Assembly (NCBI GenBank): GCA_963854735.1 | Contig: OY978099.1 | Span: forward strand, 372,001-436,000 | Source of the DNA: Marvania coccoides | Taxonomy: Eukaryota; Chlorophyta; Trebouxiophyceae; Chlorellales; Chlorellaceae | Length of the DNA stretch: 64,000 nt | Direction: 5' to 3' | Shown: positions 11,273-22,300 of the stretch, in pieces | Layout of the letters: each line of letters opens with the position of its first letter | Numbering within the stretch: position 1 is the stretch's first letter | The notes under the pieces: generated by a model | Seen by the model: only the letters and a program-made list of their open reading frames with translations | Database searches by the model: none | Told to the model about the DNA's origin: nothing | Made by a program: the position numbers and the translations under genes

Positions 11273-12416
11273 TCATGTTTTGTCCCATTCCTGCCATGTC
11301 TGAATACACCACTCAAATACCAGCCACTGTGCAGCATTTGCGGGCGCAGCTCGAACCAGGGTGGGCGTCAAGCCTGCGTACAAGCTCCTCCTGCCGCCTT
11401 CCCGGTATAATTGCCGCAAATGCTCCATCAATCCAACATCTCGCTCCGAACCAGGCCATGCCGTTTGTATTCTTGTTTTGGCGACATCGATTGGCAGGAC
11501 TGCTGCCCAAAGCGCCATTCCTGCTGCCGCCCCGCACATGATCGTAGATAATTGCCTCACCAGCGAGTGCTGCCAAGAGTCGCTGGTCGATGACGCTGGA
11601 TCCTTGCCCGGCAGTACCTCACGCAGCGACTTGTACACCTGAAAAAAAGGGGAAAAAAGGGACTTTGAATTGGGGTTTGAATTAATGAAAAAACCTTTAA
11701 TTTAATCTTGAAATTAACAAAACTTGCCGAAAAAAAAACCATGTTCCCTGGGATTTCACGGGCAATCGTAGAACCGAGCCCTCGCGTCAGTCCTCTGTAG
11801 CCTTCACTGCGAATCAGCTGCTGCAGGCAGTCTATTGGCCCAGTGTACGTGTGCGCCTTGTCCGCAGCGCCCAGTTGCATTCTGCATTTGACGAGCTCCG
11901 CTGGGGAGATGACAAACGATAAAAAGAAACCAGCCGTTGCAGCTGAAACAGGCACCGACACAGCCTCCGGAAGACCTTTCAAGTGGTCATGCGTTGCCTG
12001 AAAGACGGCGTAGTTGATTCCAGTTTCCAAGCTCGCGCCAAGCAGCGGGCTGGACATGCCACGGAACAGCCCTGCTGTGCCTTCATGCCGAACAATCGAC
12101 CGAAAACAATGCCACCCCGACCGGTAATGTCGAACGTTGGCCTGCAGCCGCACTTTCACTGTAGACAGGAGAGAGGAATCGTGAAAAATTGCTAGCTGTC
12201 TAGCCAGTAGTTTTCAGTGAAGAACAGAAAACGAGCAGAAATTCAGTGAACAGAAAACGAGCGGCGGTGACGGCTGGGATTCAAAATTGCAAGCTTGTGT
12301 TTCAATTGCGCACACGAACCTGTGTCGAAGCTGTACCCAACAATGGTGTTGGCCCCTCCAGCGATGATTCCAGCTGTCCAATCGACAAAAAAGTTGTTAG
12401 TTGTTTGCTCCTCCAT
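11273..12416 (-). CDS. Mitochondrial carrier family protein (SLC25), copy 2
   Basis: Exons are 12320-12416, 11728-12158 and 11273-11638 (297 aa). The three signatures are SFDTVKVRLQ, PAELVKCRMQ and PIDVAKTRIQ; the first has Ser in place of the usual Pro. Both introns sit exactly where they do in copy 1 (664-1741), so the two are duplicates in opposite orientation. Intron 2 starts with GCAAGT and not GT: reading exon 2 to TCG and joining to GTG TAC keeps the frame and matches copy 1, while using the GT four bases on shifts the frame. Substrate is unknown; the KCRMQ motif again suggests the ornithine/carnitine/basic amino acid branch. Confidence 0.9.
11639..11727 (-). other. GC-AG intron in carrier copy 2
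   Basis: The intron begins GCAAGT (reading down from 11727) and ends TTTCAG. Frame and alignment to the paralogue both require this junction. Confidence 0.8.
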
Positions 12417-12653
12417 GCCACATTGCCAATATGATCTGAACTTATGTTAATAAATAAAACATAAAAATAATGGACTTTCAGCCTCCGCAACTTGGAAAGG
12501 GGGGACCTGAATTTTGCGAAATTTTGGGGATGATCTGTGCGTAAAAAATATTTATATCGTCAGCTCATTAAATCATATAAACAAGGGAGGGCGATGCTGG
12601 ATGGATTGCTAGGAAATTGATAGATCAACACAGGAAATTGATAGATCAAGAAG

Positions 12654-14763
12654 ATGACAGCCCCAGCTCTCGCCCCGGGCCTTCAGCGTAAATTGCGCAA
12701 GGTAATTCTCTTGTTTTATTCTTTCCAGCTGGATTGAAGCCCCACAGCCTTTGCCCACTTCCCATTCTTACCCCTCAGTTTGCATCTTCTATATTTTTGT
12801 GTCACAGGTGCTGGAGACCCGCGAGGGCCCTGAGTTTGCCAGCTCCCTGTCGACGCTGTCCACCTTCTACGTCGACAACACCGCGAGTTCGCGCCGGCAT
12901 CTGCGCTCCACCATCGAGAACGAGGGTCTGAAAGTCAACGAAGATTTTTTGCTTGCCGGGGAGGGCGTCATCGCCGCCCTGGACGCCGTGCAACGAGACC
13001 TGGACCAGGTGGCCGCCTCTTGCGAGCGCATGACCTCTTGGGTGCTGGAAAATAAGTCTTCCACTGCCGGACTGCTGCTGGAAACTGACCGCCTGCAGCA
13101 GGCGTTGGAGATCAGCCAGACGCGGTCTCAGCTGCTGGGCACCTTCTTGGACCAGTACCAGCTGTCACCCGAGGAGGCCCAGGCGCTGCAGGCAGACACC
13201 ATGACCCCTGAGTTCTTCCAAGCGCTGGCCCACGTGAGCACAATCCACGGCAACTGCAAGTCGCTGCTGCGCACGCACCACCAGCGCGCGGGACTAGAGC
13301 TGCTGGACACCATGGCGTCTCTGCAGGAGAGCGCCTACGAGCGGCTGTGCCGATGGGTGCAGGCAGAGTGCCGCGAGTTGAGCGACATCGACTCCCCAGA
13401 AGTGAACCCGCTGCTGCAGCGTGCGGTGGCGGCGCTGCACGTGCGCCACGTCCTCTACAAGTACTGCGCTGAGGAGGTGGCGGCCGCCCGCCAGACCGCG
13501 TTGTTCCAGCGCTTTATTCGCGCGCTCACCCGTGGGCCCCGCCCCATCGAGATGCACGTGCCTGACCCGTGGCGCTACGTGGGCGACATGCTGGCATGGT
13601 TGCACACCTCGCTGGCGTCGGAGCGGGAGTTTTTGGCTGCGCTACTGGGCGAAGAGGGAATGGAGGAGTGGGCAGGGCTGGCATCGCCAGTGGAAGAGGA
13701 GCCAGCCACCCCCGCTGCAGCAGAATCTGACATCACTATCCCTCAGCTGCTGAGCATTGTGTTTGAAGGGATCTGCCGCCCGTTGCGCGTGCGGTTGGAG
13801 CAAGTGCTGATGTCGTCGCCGCCGCCGCTGCTGAGCTTCAGGCTGTCCCAGCTGCTGATCTTCTACCTGCACACCGTAGACGGCATGCTGGGGGTGTCAA
13901 GCCCGCTGTCGGACACGCTGCGTGCGTGCTACAGCATGGCCATGCGTACCTTCCACGAACACCTCAAGCACCGTGGAGACAAGCTGGTGCGCTACCCCCC
14001 TTCCCCGGGGGCAGAACTGTCCTTGCCGCCCCAGCTGGCTGATGGCGCCGCCCTGGCATCGGATCTGGTGGAAAGCTACGAGCAGTCGGTGCTGACGCGG
14101 GGCGGGGGCGGCGGCGGCGAAGACCCCACAGACATCGACAGCGTGCTGGCAGCGGTGATCGACCCCCTGGTGGCAGCCGCGCAGCGCAGCTCGGAGGCGC
14201 TCAACCCCAAGGCGGCTGGGCGGCTGGACGACGGCGCGCACCTTGACCCTGCGGACCAAAGAGTGTACGTCATCAATTGCCTGCATGACCTGCGGAGACC
14301 GCTGCTGGGCCACGCATGCGCTTCTCAGCGGCTGCAAGCCATCCAGGACGCGGTGCAGGTGCAGATTGTGGAGCTGGCGGGCACGGAGGTGCGCCGTATT
14401 TTGAGCGGGTGCGGGCTGGCGGAGGTTTCTGACAGGCTCAAGCTGTACCAACGGTCTCACGCCGCCAAAGTGGACGGCACCCCTGCATCTGACCCTGCGC
14501 TGCAGCTGCCGCGCGTAGCGGAGGCCATGCGCACTTTCTTTGGCCGGTTGAGTGACCCTGCGGCGCTGCCAGAGTTTAGGAAGCTGCAGGTGCCGCTGCT
14601 CAAGGCAGAAGCGGTGCAGCGGTCGCTGATGGCGCTGGCGGATGCGTACGCGGAGGTATACGACGCTCTAACCGATGCGGAGAGCGGGTACGCCGAGGCA
14701 GAGGTGGCGGCAGCGGTGCGGCACACGCCCGCACAGGTGCGTACACTGCTGGGCGTTAGCTAA
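12654..14763 (+). CDS. COG6: Conserved oligomeric Golgi complex subunit 6
   Basis: Exons are 12654-12701 and 12808-14763 (667 aa). COG6 is a lobe B subunit of the COG tether for retrograde vesicles at the Golgi. The N-terminus (QRKLRKVLETR, then LRSTIENEGLKVNEDFL) and the long helical body fit the family, including HVLYKYCAEEVA, PIEMHVPDPWRYVGDMLAWLH and the QLLSIVFEGICRPLRVR region. Length is normal. The first exon gives only 16 codons; its ATG follows a short repeat (GGAAATTGATAGATCAA) found twice at 12611-12649. TGTAA occurs at 14768-14772 and again at 14803-14807. Confidence 0.93.
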
Positions 14764-14824
14764 AAAATGTAATGGTGTGGTATTGGTGCTGTTTTTTTAA
14801 TGTGTAAAAAAAAACTCACACCCC

Positions 14825-14859
14825 ACACAAAACAGGATGGCGAGGGCCATGTTTTGTGT
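14825..14859. terminator. Hairpin between convergent COG6 and TOG gene
   Basis: ACACAAAAC + AGG + ATGGC, loop GAGG, then GCCAT + GTTTTGTGT: the two arms pair over 14 bp with one 3-nt bulge. It sits 61 nt after the COG6 stop and 69 nt from the stop of the opposing gene. It may shape the 3' ends of both transcripts; that role is inference. Confidence 0.5.
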
Positions 14860-14927
14860 ACATTGTTTTCCCTCAAAGAAAAGGCAACACAAAACAAAAC
14901 ACTCCAGTTCAAAACCAAAAAAACATT

Positions 14928-16401
14928 CTAAACGGCAGCACGGAGCACCGCCCCAGCCTTGGTGGGCCCCAGCACCTGGGTGCAATAAAACTCCCAAGGC
15001 GTCTGCTTCCTCACCGCCGGCTCCTCTCCCTCTGTGGCAGCGACCGGAGGAGACGGCACGCACACATTCATGATGGCAGCCACTTCTGCGGCGCTGAATG
15101 CGGCTTTTGCAGCCGCAGCTATCTTCTTGGCAGCTTCCCTCGCATCAGGCGTGTTGTCAGTGATCAGCTTGCTTGCCACCGTCAGCAAACTGTCCAGCCC
15201 AAACTGGTGCAAGTCCAACGGCGTCGAAAACCGCGCCACAGCCGCTGCCGCCACCCCGGCAGCCTTGCCCCTCACTTTGGGGTTTTTGTGCTCGGTGTAC
15301 GGCACCAGCATCGAGAGAAGCGCGTGCGGAGGCAGCGCTTCCGCGACGATCACCAGCGCGCGCTGGGCCTCTTCGATCACAAACCGCTTGTCGTTAGAGG
15401 CCGCCTTGAGCAGCAGCTGGGCCAGCGCGCTGGTGGCTGGCTGCGCTGCCCCGCCCACATCTGTGAACGGCAGCAATTCGTCAGCGTCGTAGGTCAGGTA
15501 TAGGTCTCGCAATGCCATGATGGCGGTCTTGCACAGCGCACTGCGCAGGCTGCGCAGCGCCTTCACCACCCGCGGCACCGTCTCTGGGAGGTGCGCTGCA
15601 CAAACGCTGGCATGGTGGCGGGTCAACCGCCGCAGCATCAGCAGCGCAGCGCACGCCGCCGCCCACTCGGGGGAGTCCATGCCGCGCAGGGCTTCCGTCA
15701 GGCAGGCGGCGGCGTCGGCGTCCACCCCCTGCAGGTCCTCTGTGGCCGGGTACTCAATTTCGATGATGACAGGCTCTGGGCCGTCTGGCAGCTTTGTGCA
15801 CTCCATGACGTGGTCGGGCAGCGGTTTCAGCAGCTTTTCTTCGGGGAGCAGGCGTCTGGCGGTCTGGGCTGCGGGCTGCGTTGTTGTTGCTGTTGTTGTC
15901 GACACAGCGGAACAGGAAACGGCGGCAGCAGGCTGGTTCACTTCAGCGCCAGTGGTGCAGGACTCATCCTCGTCCTCCAACGACAAGTTCAAGGTATCTT
16001 CGATGAGAGGGTGGGAGGCCAGGGGGGCGAGGGGCAAGGCAGCAGCCAGGGGAGGCAGCAAGCGCTTGTGGGGGGAAGGCGCCTGCTGTTGGGGGGCGTT
16101 CAGGGACTTGGGAGCGAGCACGTCAGAGCGGTCCTTGGGGATATTTTCGGCCGGGCAAGTGTTTTGGGATGCGTCGGGGGTGGGTGAGGCGAGGGAGGCA
16201 ACATCCGAGGGGTTGTTGGTTGCTGCTAATCGAGCAGACTGGGCCCGAGTCAGCACAGGCATTCCGACCTGCACCCGCGTTGCAATTGTGCTGATTAGCC
16301 CCAAGGCAAGTGTGGGAGGGGGTGCACGCTGCGCCAGCTCTCACCTTTGGCTCGCCAGATGGGGTTTTAGATGAACCGTGTGGGCGTATTGAGAGTTTCA
16401 C
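14928..16401 (-). CDS. Single TOG/CLASP-like domain protein
   Basis: Best model: exons 16345-16401 and 14928-16268 (465 aa). Residues 1-170 are low complexity. From about 200 to 420 there are six or so paired helices of the TOG/CLASP_N type (AALLMLRRLTRH, SALCKTAIMALRDLY, DKRFVIEEAQRALVIVAEAL, NPKVRGKAAGVAAAAV), a fold that binds tubulin in TOGARAM, CLASP and CEP104. The 5' exon is inferred from GTGAGA..GTGCAG borders; without splicing the frame is also open from an ATG at 16304. A second protein with the same helix pattern is encoded at 25583-27135. Function as a microtubule regulator is likely but not proven. Confidence 0.75.
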
Positions 16402-16636
16402 TGCTGGAGTTCTCCTGCACTAGGATGATGCAGCACTATAATTGCACAATTTATTCATGTAAAAATGTTGTTTAAAAGAGATGGCGATGTCTTGCCAACA
16501 ACCGCTGTTTGGTAAAAAAAGCTGGAAACTTTTCTTTACTGAGTTGATATATGCGCTCATCGCAACGCACATAGCCTTCATTTATTTGCTTTTGCTTTTG
16601 CTTTTCTCGGCGATCAAGGCGCTTGCTGCCGATAAG

Positions 16637-18733
16637 ATGGTCATGCTTCAGTGTTGGCAACACGGGCCTGGGAGCAGCGGCTCTCTGTCGACTACCCCCC
16701 TGGGGATTTTTAAAACAGGCAAGATTGCGGTCTTTCTTCGGAGCACGTGATGCATGGAAACAGGGATCGCGCTTTGGTGGACCTTGTTGATTGAAATGAA
16801 GGAAAAAAATACAATTGTGAAACAAGAACGCAGCATCCCTCTACACCGCGCATTTATAAAACATAGAATTTGAGTTCACATCGTGTGCAGATCATGCATA
16901 TTTAGTGTTCAAGCACGGATCCAGCCAGGTCTTCACTTGGAAGGGCGCCGACGCTCCCGAAGACTTTGCCGCTGCCGCTTACCAGCATGCGGAGAAGCTG
17001 TTGGCGGGCACCAGGGGCATTGCCATAACGGCAATCACGCAGGGCGCCGAACCTTCTGAATTCATTGGGCTTTTCTCCCACCTGGAATACGTGTCGCCGC
17101 CGAAGGTAGCAGCGAAACCGGTAGAGCCGGCACCCGCCGCCCCAACTACGGAGCAGCCTGTTGCCGAACAACCTAAAAAGGCGGTTGTGCTCACCGTGGA
17201 CGACGCCCCGCAGTTTGGCTCGCCGCGCGCTGTGAAGGTTTCTTCTCCTCGGCGCACCCTGCAAGTAAGCTTCTTTCTTCTAAGAATAATGGTAGATGCC
17301 CTGTCAGACTTTTATATATATTTTATTGCTATTTTTGTTTTGAAATTATGAAAAATGAAATTGTCTTCTGGTTGGTTGGGAGGAAAACACACTCATCCAG
17401 AAAGGAACCGCGTTGTCTGTGTCGCTCGTCGTGTCGCACATGTATTATATTCTGTTTCTTACTCTACCACACCCATATCGCTGGTCTTTCATCCTCCATA
17501 TCGCGGCCTGTGATCATGCAGGTGTTCAAGCACGGGCCCAACAGCCCGGGTTTGGAGGCCACCTCGGCGAAGGGCATTTTTGAGACAGGTAGAATACCAT
17601 CATGTCGTTTATTCGAGCGCACGAAACATTTTTTTTTGACTGGGGAGTACGTTTCGATCACACAATTTTTTTCCCTGCTGTCTTTTCCTCGTGCTGCAGA
17701 GGCTGTCTACGTGGTGCTGAAGCCTGAATCTTCCCAGGTGTATACCTGGCGGGGGCTGCAGGCTTCCGCTGAGGACGCTGCTGCTGCGGTTGCGCACGCC
17801 AGCCGGCTGCTGGTGGGCGCCAACCTGCAGCCCATGGAGATCGTGCAGGGCCAAGAACCCGAGGATTTCATCGCTCTCTTTCCCTCGCTGGAGTACGTCA
17901 CCCCGCTTGCGGCAGAGGAGGAGGTGGTGGTGCCATCTCTCAAGGCTGCCAGCCCGAGGGCTGCTGACCCCCCCGCTGCTGCTGCCAGCCCGATGGTGAG
18001 CCCGCTGATCAGCCCCAGGGACGGCGCCCCGCCGTCGCAGCTGCAGGCTGTGCTGGCCACCGAGGCGGCAGCAGCTGCCAAAAAGCGAAAGAAAAAAAAG
18101 AACAAGAGTAAGGGCGGCGCCAGCAACGGCGGGACGGCAGAAGCTGAGCCTGAAAAGGTCGAGGAAGCGGCGCCGGTGGCGGTCGAGGAAGCGGCGCCGG
18201 TGGCGGTTGAGGAAGCGGCGCCGGCGTCCCCTGCCCCCGCAGCGGCAGCACCCAGCCCGCAGCCACAGAGCACCCCGCCTGCACGCACCCCCGGCAAGCT
18301 CACTGATGATGTGAAACCCACGCTGGCAGCAGTGATGATGGCGGGAACCGGCAGCAACCCCAACATGCTGAGCCCCGTCATCCAGCGGGCCAAGACCTAC
18401 ATGGCAGAGTCGGCCAAGGCCTGGGGGGCAAACACCCCTTCGCCCAACAAGAAGGCCGCTGCCGCCGCCGCTGCAGCTACCCGCATTATCCCTTACGAGG
18501 AGCTTAAGAGTGAGTTGTTTGTATACATTGTTTTTGCGGGTACCCTTGGCCTTTACGATATAAATTTCCACTTTGCAGACATGCGGGGTGACAGCGGCAT
18601 CGACATGACCTGCAAGGAGATGTACCTCAGCGAGGAAGAGTTTGCAAAGGTGTTCAAGAAGGATCGCGAAGCCTACCTGAAGCAGCCCGCCTGGAGGCAA
18701 AATTTGCAGAAGAAGGAGGTGGGGCTGTGGTAG
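16637..18733 (+). CDS. Short villin: two gelsolin-like repeats plus villin headpiece
   Basis: Exons are 16637-16718, 16891-17264, 17522-17588, 17700-18509 and 18579-18733 (495 aa). Two gelsolin-like repeats are seen (GIFKTGDHAYLVFKHGSSQ... and GIFETGEAVYVVLKPESSQ...), each ending EP(S/D)FI(G/A)LF. A linker follows with a KKRKKKKNKSK patch and a triplicated VEEAAPVA unit. The C-terminus is a complete headpiece: IIPYEELK, GIDMTCKEMYLSEEEF and the final KKEVGLW. It should bind actin. Animal and land-plant villins have six repeats before the headpiece, so this is a reduced form. Intron 1 starts GCAAGA. The start is uncertain: the frame is open back to an ATG at 16481 through an AT-rich hydrophobic stretch that is more likely intron or UTR. 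Confidence 0.85.
16719..16890 (+). other. GC-AG intron in villin gene
   Basis: Donor GCAAGA at 16719 and acceptor GTGCAG ending at 16890. The junction ACA-G|AT gives TGDHAYLVFK, which aligns with TGEAVYVVLK made by the second repeat's ordinary GT-AG intron at the same position (17589-17699). Confidence 0.75.
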
Positions 18734-19312
18734 GGGAAGATGCAAATTGCCTGGAGGCCGTATGCTTAAGCTTGCGGCGGGCTTTCCCAAAAAATACAAG
18801 CAGATTAGAAAAGAATTCTTGCTGAGAGTTTTCCTTACTTTTTTTCATCATGCTATGGAGCTCATGACTCGAGCTCTGCTATATTATTTCTTTTTTGTTT
18901 ATTCTATATCCCCCCCCCCCTCTCCCTCCCCCCCCCCCCCCCCCCCCGTCTGGCAGCTCGTTTTCCTTTTTGGTTTTATTCTATATATTTTGTTCCAAAA
19001 GAAACTGTAATGTAATTACAGTTTCACAATTACATTCAAAAGAAATATACCGCATTTATTTTTTGTCAGGAACAACTGAGAATGGCTGGCTGCAAAGTAT
19101 GATCGAATACATACATTACAGGGTTTAATTACATAATGTCAAACCTAACTTACCCTTTTAGAGCCAAATGTTTTTCTTATCAAATGGATTCAAAACAGTT
19201 TGGTGAGTGTTTTGTAATTGTTTTTTTACAAAGAAATTTTAGTCAAAACATTGTACAATTGCTGTGTGCTATAATAAACTACATTAGATTCCAACGAAAA
19301 ACATTCTACAAA
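18734..19312. other. Convergent spacer with C-tracts
   Basis: This is the spacer between villin and RPA2. Two long C-tracts occupy about 18910-18947 and run into GTCTGGCAG, which looks like an intron 3' end, so a 3'-UTR intron of villin or a relic exon is possible. TGTAA/TTACA motifs occur repeatedly (19006, 19011, 19016, 19031, and near 19117 and 19130). No coding potential is credible. Confidence 0.5.
19001..19025. terminator. Inverted repeat carrying TGTAA on both strands
   Basis: GAAACTGTAAT, spacer GTA, ATTACAGTTTC: two perfect 11-bp arms. Each arm contains the TGTAA poly(A) motif, one for the villin gene on the left and one for RPA2 on the right. It would work as a bidirectional 3'-end signal, and the RNA from either side could fold into a tight hairpin. 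Confidence 0.6.
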
Positions 19313-22300
19313 TCACTGCAAATCCAGCGAGCAGCGGATGTTCATCGCCGCCAGCTCGCTCACCAGGTACTTGAACACAAAGGGCAGCGCCACCCGCTCC
19401 ACATACCGCCCGGTGTCGCACAGCCTGCACACTACGTTGCCCTTGGCCGCCGCCGCGTCCGCCCGCGTGGCGTAGGTGGCCGTCGTGTCTGATGCCGCGT
19501 GCGGCACATTGAGCGTGGACACCAGCAGCCCGCAGTTGGCGCAGACGTCCATCACGTGGTAGTCGGAGCACGAGTGCAGGCGGTCGTGCAGCAGGTACGC
19601 GGCGCCGTGCGCCAGCAGCGAGTCGCGCTCCATCTCCCCGAACCGGATGCCGCCCCCAAACTTGCGCCCCTTGATGGGCTGCCGCGTCAGCGGGTTGATG
19701 GGGCCCGTGGAACGCACCTGGAACTTGTCCGACACCATGTGCCGCAGCCGCTGGTAGTACACCACCCCGATGTAGATGTCCACCAAAAACGGCTCCCCGG
19801 TGAGCCCGCTGATCATCACCTCGCCACCGTTGCGCGCAAACCCTGCCGCCTCCAGCGCCTTGGAAAAGTCCTCGCAGGGGTCCACGGGCGCGTCGTTGTC
19901 CGCGCTCTGAAAGGGCGTGGCGTCCACAAACTGCCCCGTCACCGCCCCCGCCTTCCCCGTCAAGCTCTCGATGAGCATGCCGATGGTCATCCGAGAGGGG
20001 AAGGCGTGGGGGTTGATGAGAAGATCGGGGCGCATCCCCGTGGCCTCGCAAAACGGCATGTCCACGTCGTCGTACTGCCGCGACAGCACCCCCTTTTGGC
20101 CGTGCCGCGAAGAAAACTTGTCGCCGATGACGGGGTTGCGGTTGAAGCGCAGCTTGACGTTGGCCTGCCGCAGCTCCTTGTCCTTGGGGTGCCCCACGAT
20201 GGCCACCTGCTCCACGATGCCCGTCTCCTCCCCCTTCATCTTCCCGGTCTTGGCCCGCCCAGTCAGCTTGTCCACCGCAGAGTAGTAGTGCTGCCCCGGC
20301 CACACCGCGGCGCCAATGTGCGGCAGCCCATCCGAGTCGATGTGCAGCGCGTCCCGGTGGGCGGCCTCCGCGCGCATCCCCTTTTCTCTCACTGCCGCCG
20401 ACGCGGCGCTGCTGGCCACCATCTGTGGGTACTGCGCCCCAAACGCGCCCACCGGCCGCTCCTTCACCGGCAACCGCTGCCTCCCCGCCTGCTCCGGCGC
20501 AAATTTCATGTCCGACCCCCTGTCCTCCCGCAGATCGATGGTCTCCGTCTTGTACAGCGACGCGTGTGCAAATCCTCGCTCCACCGACGACTTGTTGAGG
20601 ATCATAGCGTCTTCCATGTCGTACCCGGTGTACGCAATCACCGCCACCACGCAGTTGGTGCCGTTTGGGAACTCGTCCATGGCGTACTCGGCGTACCGCG
20701 ACGTGCGGGTGATCGGGGTCTGTGGGGTCTGCAGGCGGTACATCTTGTTGTCGGTGCGGTGGTCCAACGCCTGCGCTGCGGTTCCCATCGTCTGCTTGGC
20801 CATCTGGCACTGGTACATGTTGCGAGGCGACTGGTTGAAGTCGGAGTAGGGAGTCAGCGAGGCCACCACGCTCAGCATCGCGCGCGTGGAAAACTCATCG
20901 TGGGTGAACCGCAGGTTGCGGCTGCCCCCTGGGCCGCCGTCGGGGCAGCGGATGTTCATGTTGTGCTGCTCCAGGCTGCCCACCAGCTCTGCCGCGCGAG
21001 ACGCCAGCTGCCGCACCGGCCGCACAAACCTCGCGGCCTGGGAGAACAGAAATACGCCCGGGTAGGGGGCCCCCCGCTCAAAGGGGATGTGCACCACCTC
21101 CAGGTGGGACGGCACCGTCTCCTCCTCGCCCAGCACAGGCATTGTGGTGGCGTCGGGCGTCAGCGCCTCCTCCAGCGCCAGCTTGGCGGCTTTCAGGGCG
21201 CGCAGGTGGGCCACCATCGCTGGTGCAAGCGTGGCCTTCACTGCGCCCAGCACCTTGCCGTCCAGGATGACTGCCAGGTGGGTGGGTGGGATGGGGGCTG
21301 CCGCCGAGGCAGGGACCATGCCAAGGCCGCTGAGCACCATGCTGATGCCTACCTCCACGTCCTCTGGGCTCTCCGGCTCGTGGGTCACCACCCGGCAGTC
21401 TGCGGTCAAGTGATTGAGCAGGCCGCAAGGGGACCCGTCGGGGGTGTGCACGGGGCACAAAAAGCCCCACGACTCGGGCAGCAGCTTGCGCACCGTGGTG
21501 GTACGCAGCTCGGCGAAGTACGCGCCCCGATGGATTGATCGGAAGTGAGAAAGGTACCTGTAAGAGAGAGAAAAATACATTTATTGAAGCAGCAGGGAAC
21601 AAAATTGCGTTGCCGTTGGCGGAAAAGTACAAAAAGTACAATAATTTAAAGAGGCTTCAGTAGGATCAATTGGTATTAACCAACTATCACCGCAGCTGGT
21701 AGGCTGCTTTAGATTCAACGAGTACAAATTGGTTCGTCATTAGCCAATTAATTAAAAATATAATGAATCAATCACCCCCTCCCAAAATGTATAATTTAAA
21801 GAGGCTTCAGTAGGATCAATTGGTATTAACCAACTATCACTGCAGCTGGTAGGCTGCTTTAGATTTAACGAGTACAAAGTGGTTCATCTTTAGCCAATTA
21901 AATAATTAAATTATGAATCAGTCCCCGCCCCTCCCCCCCCCAAAACCCTCTCCCCCGCCTCCTCCTCACCTATAAAAATTGAGCTTCTCAGCCACAACGG
22001 TGAACCCGGTGGCCTGCGACAGGTCTAGCCCTGACCGCGACACCAGGTTGCCGGTGTTCAGCAGGTACTCAAACTTCTGGCCCACGTCGGGCCACTTTTC
22101 CACCGCCTTCTTCACGTACGCCTCGTCCTGCACACATAGTAGATACATTACAGGGTTTGAAGTCTGCACAAAAGGGCAGCCAAGGCCCCCACCATCCCCT
22201 TATTAGCAAAGCAAAACGAACCTGCAGGTTGACAGTCTCTGGGGCGCGCTCGGCGTCGCGCTGCACCTGCTGCCGCAACCCGTCCAGGCACGTCTCCAGC

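Noticed and set aside
13897..14460. 187-codon minus-strand open frame
   Set aside because: Antisense shadow of COG6.
16481..16636. N-terminal hydrophobic extension of villin
   Set aside because: The frame is open but the stretch is AT-rich with T-tracts and encodes a Leu run unlike any villin start; treated as intron or UTR. Kept as a caveat in the villin entry.
19499..21538. 679-codon open frame on the plus strand
   Set aside because: It is antisense to the RPA2 last exon; GC-rich codons leave the complement free of stops. The peptide is His/Arg/Val-rich with no domain, while the minus strand encodes unmistakable RNA polymerase motifs.
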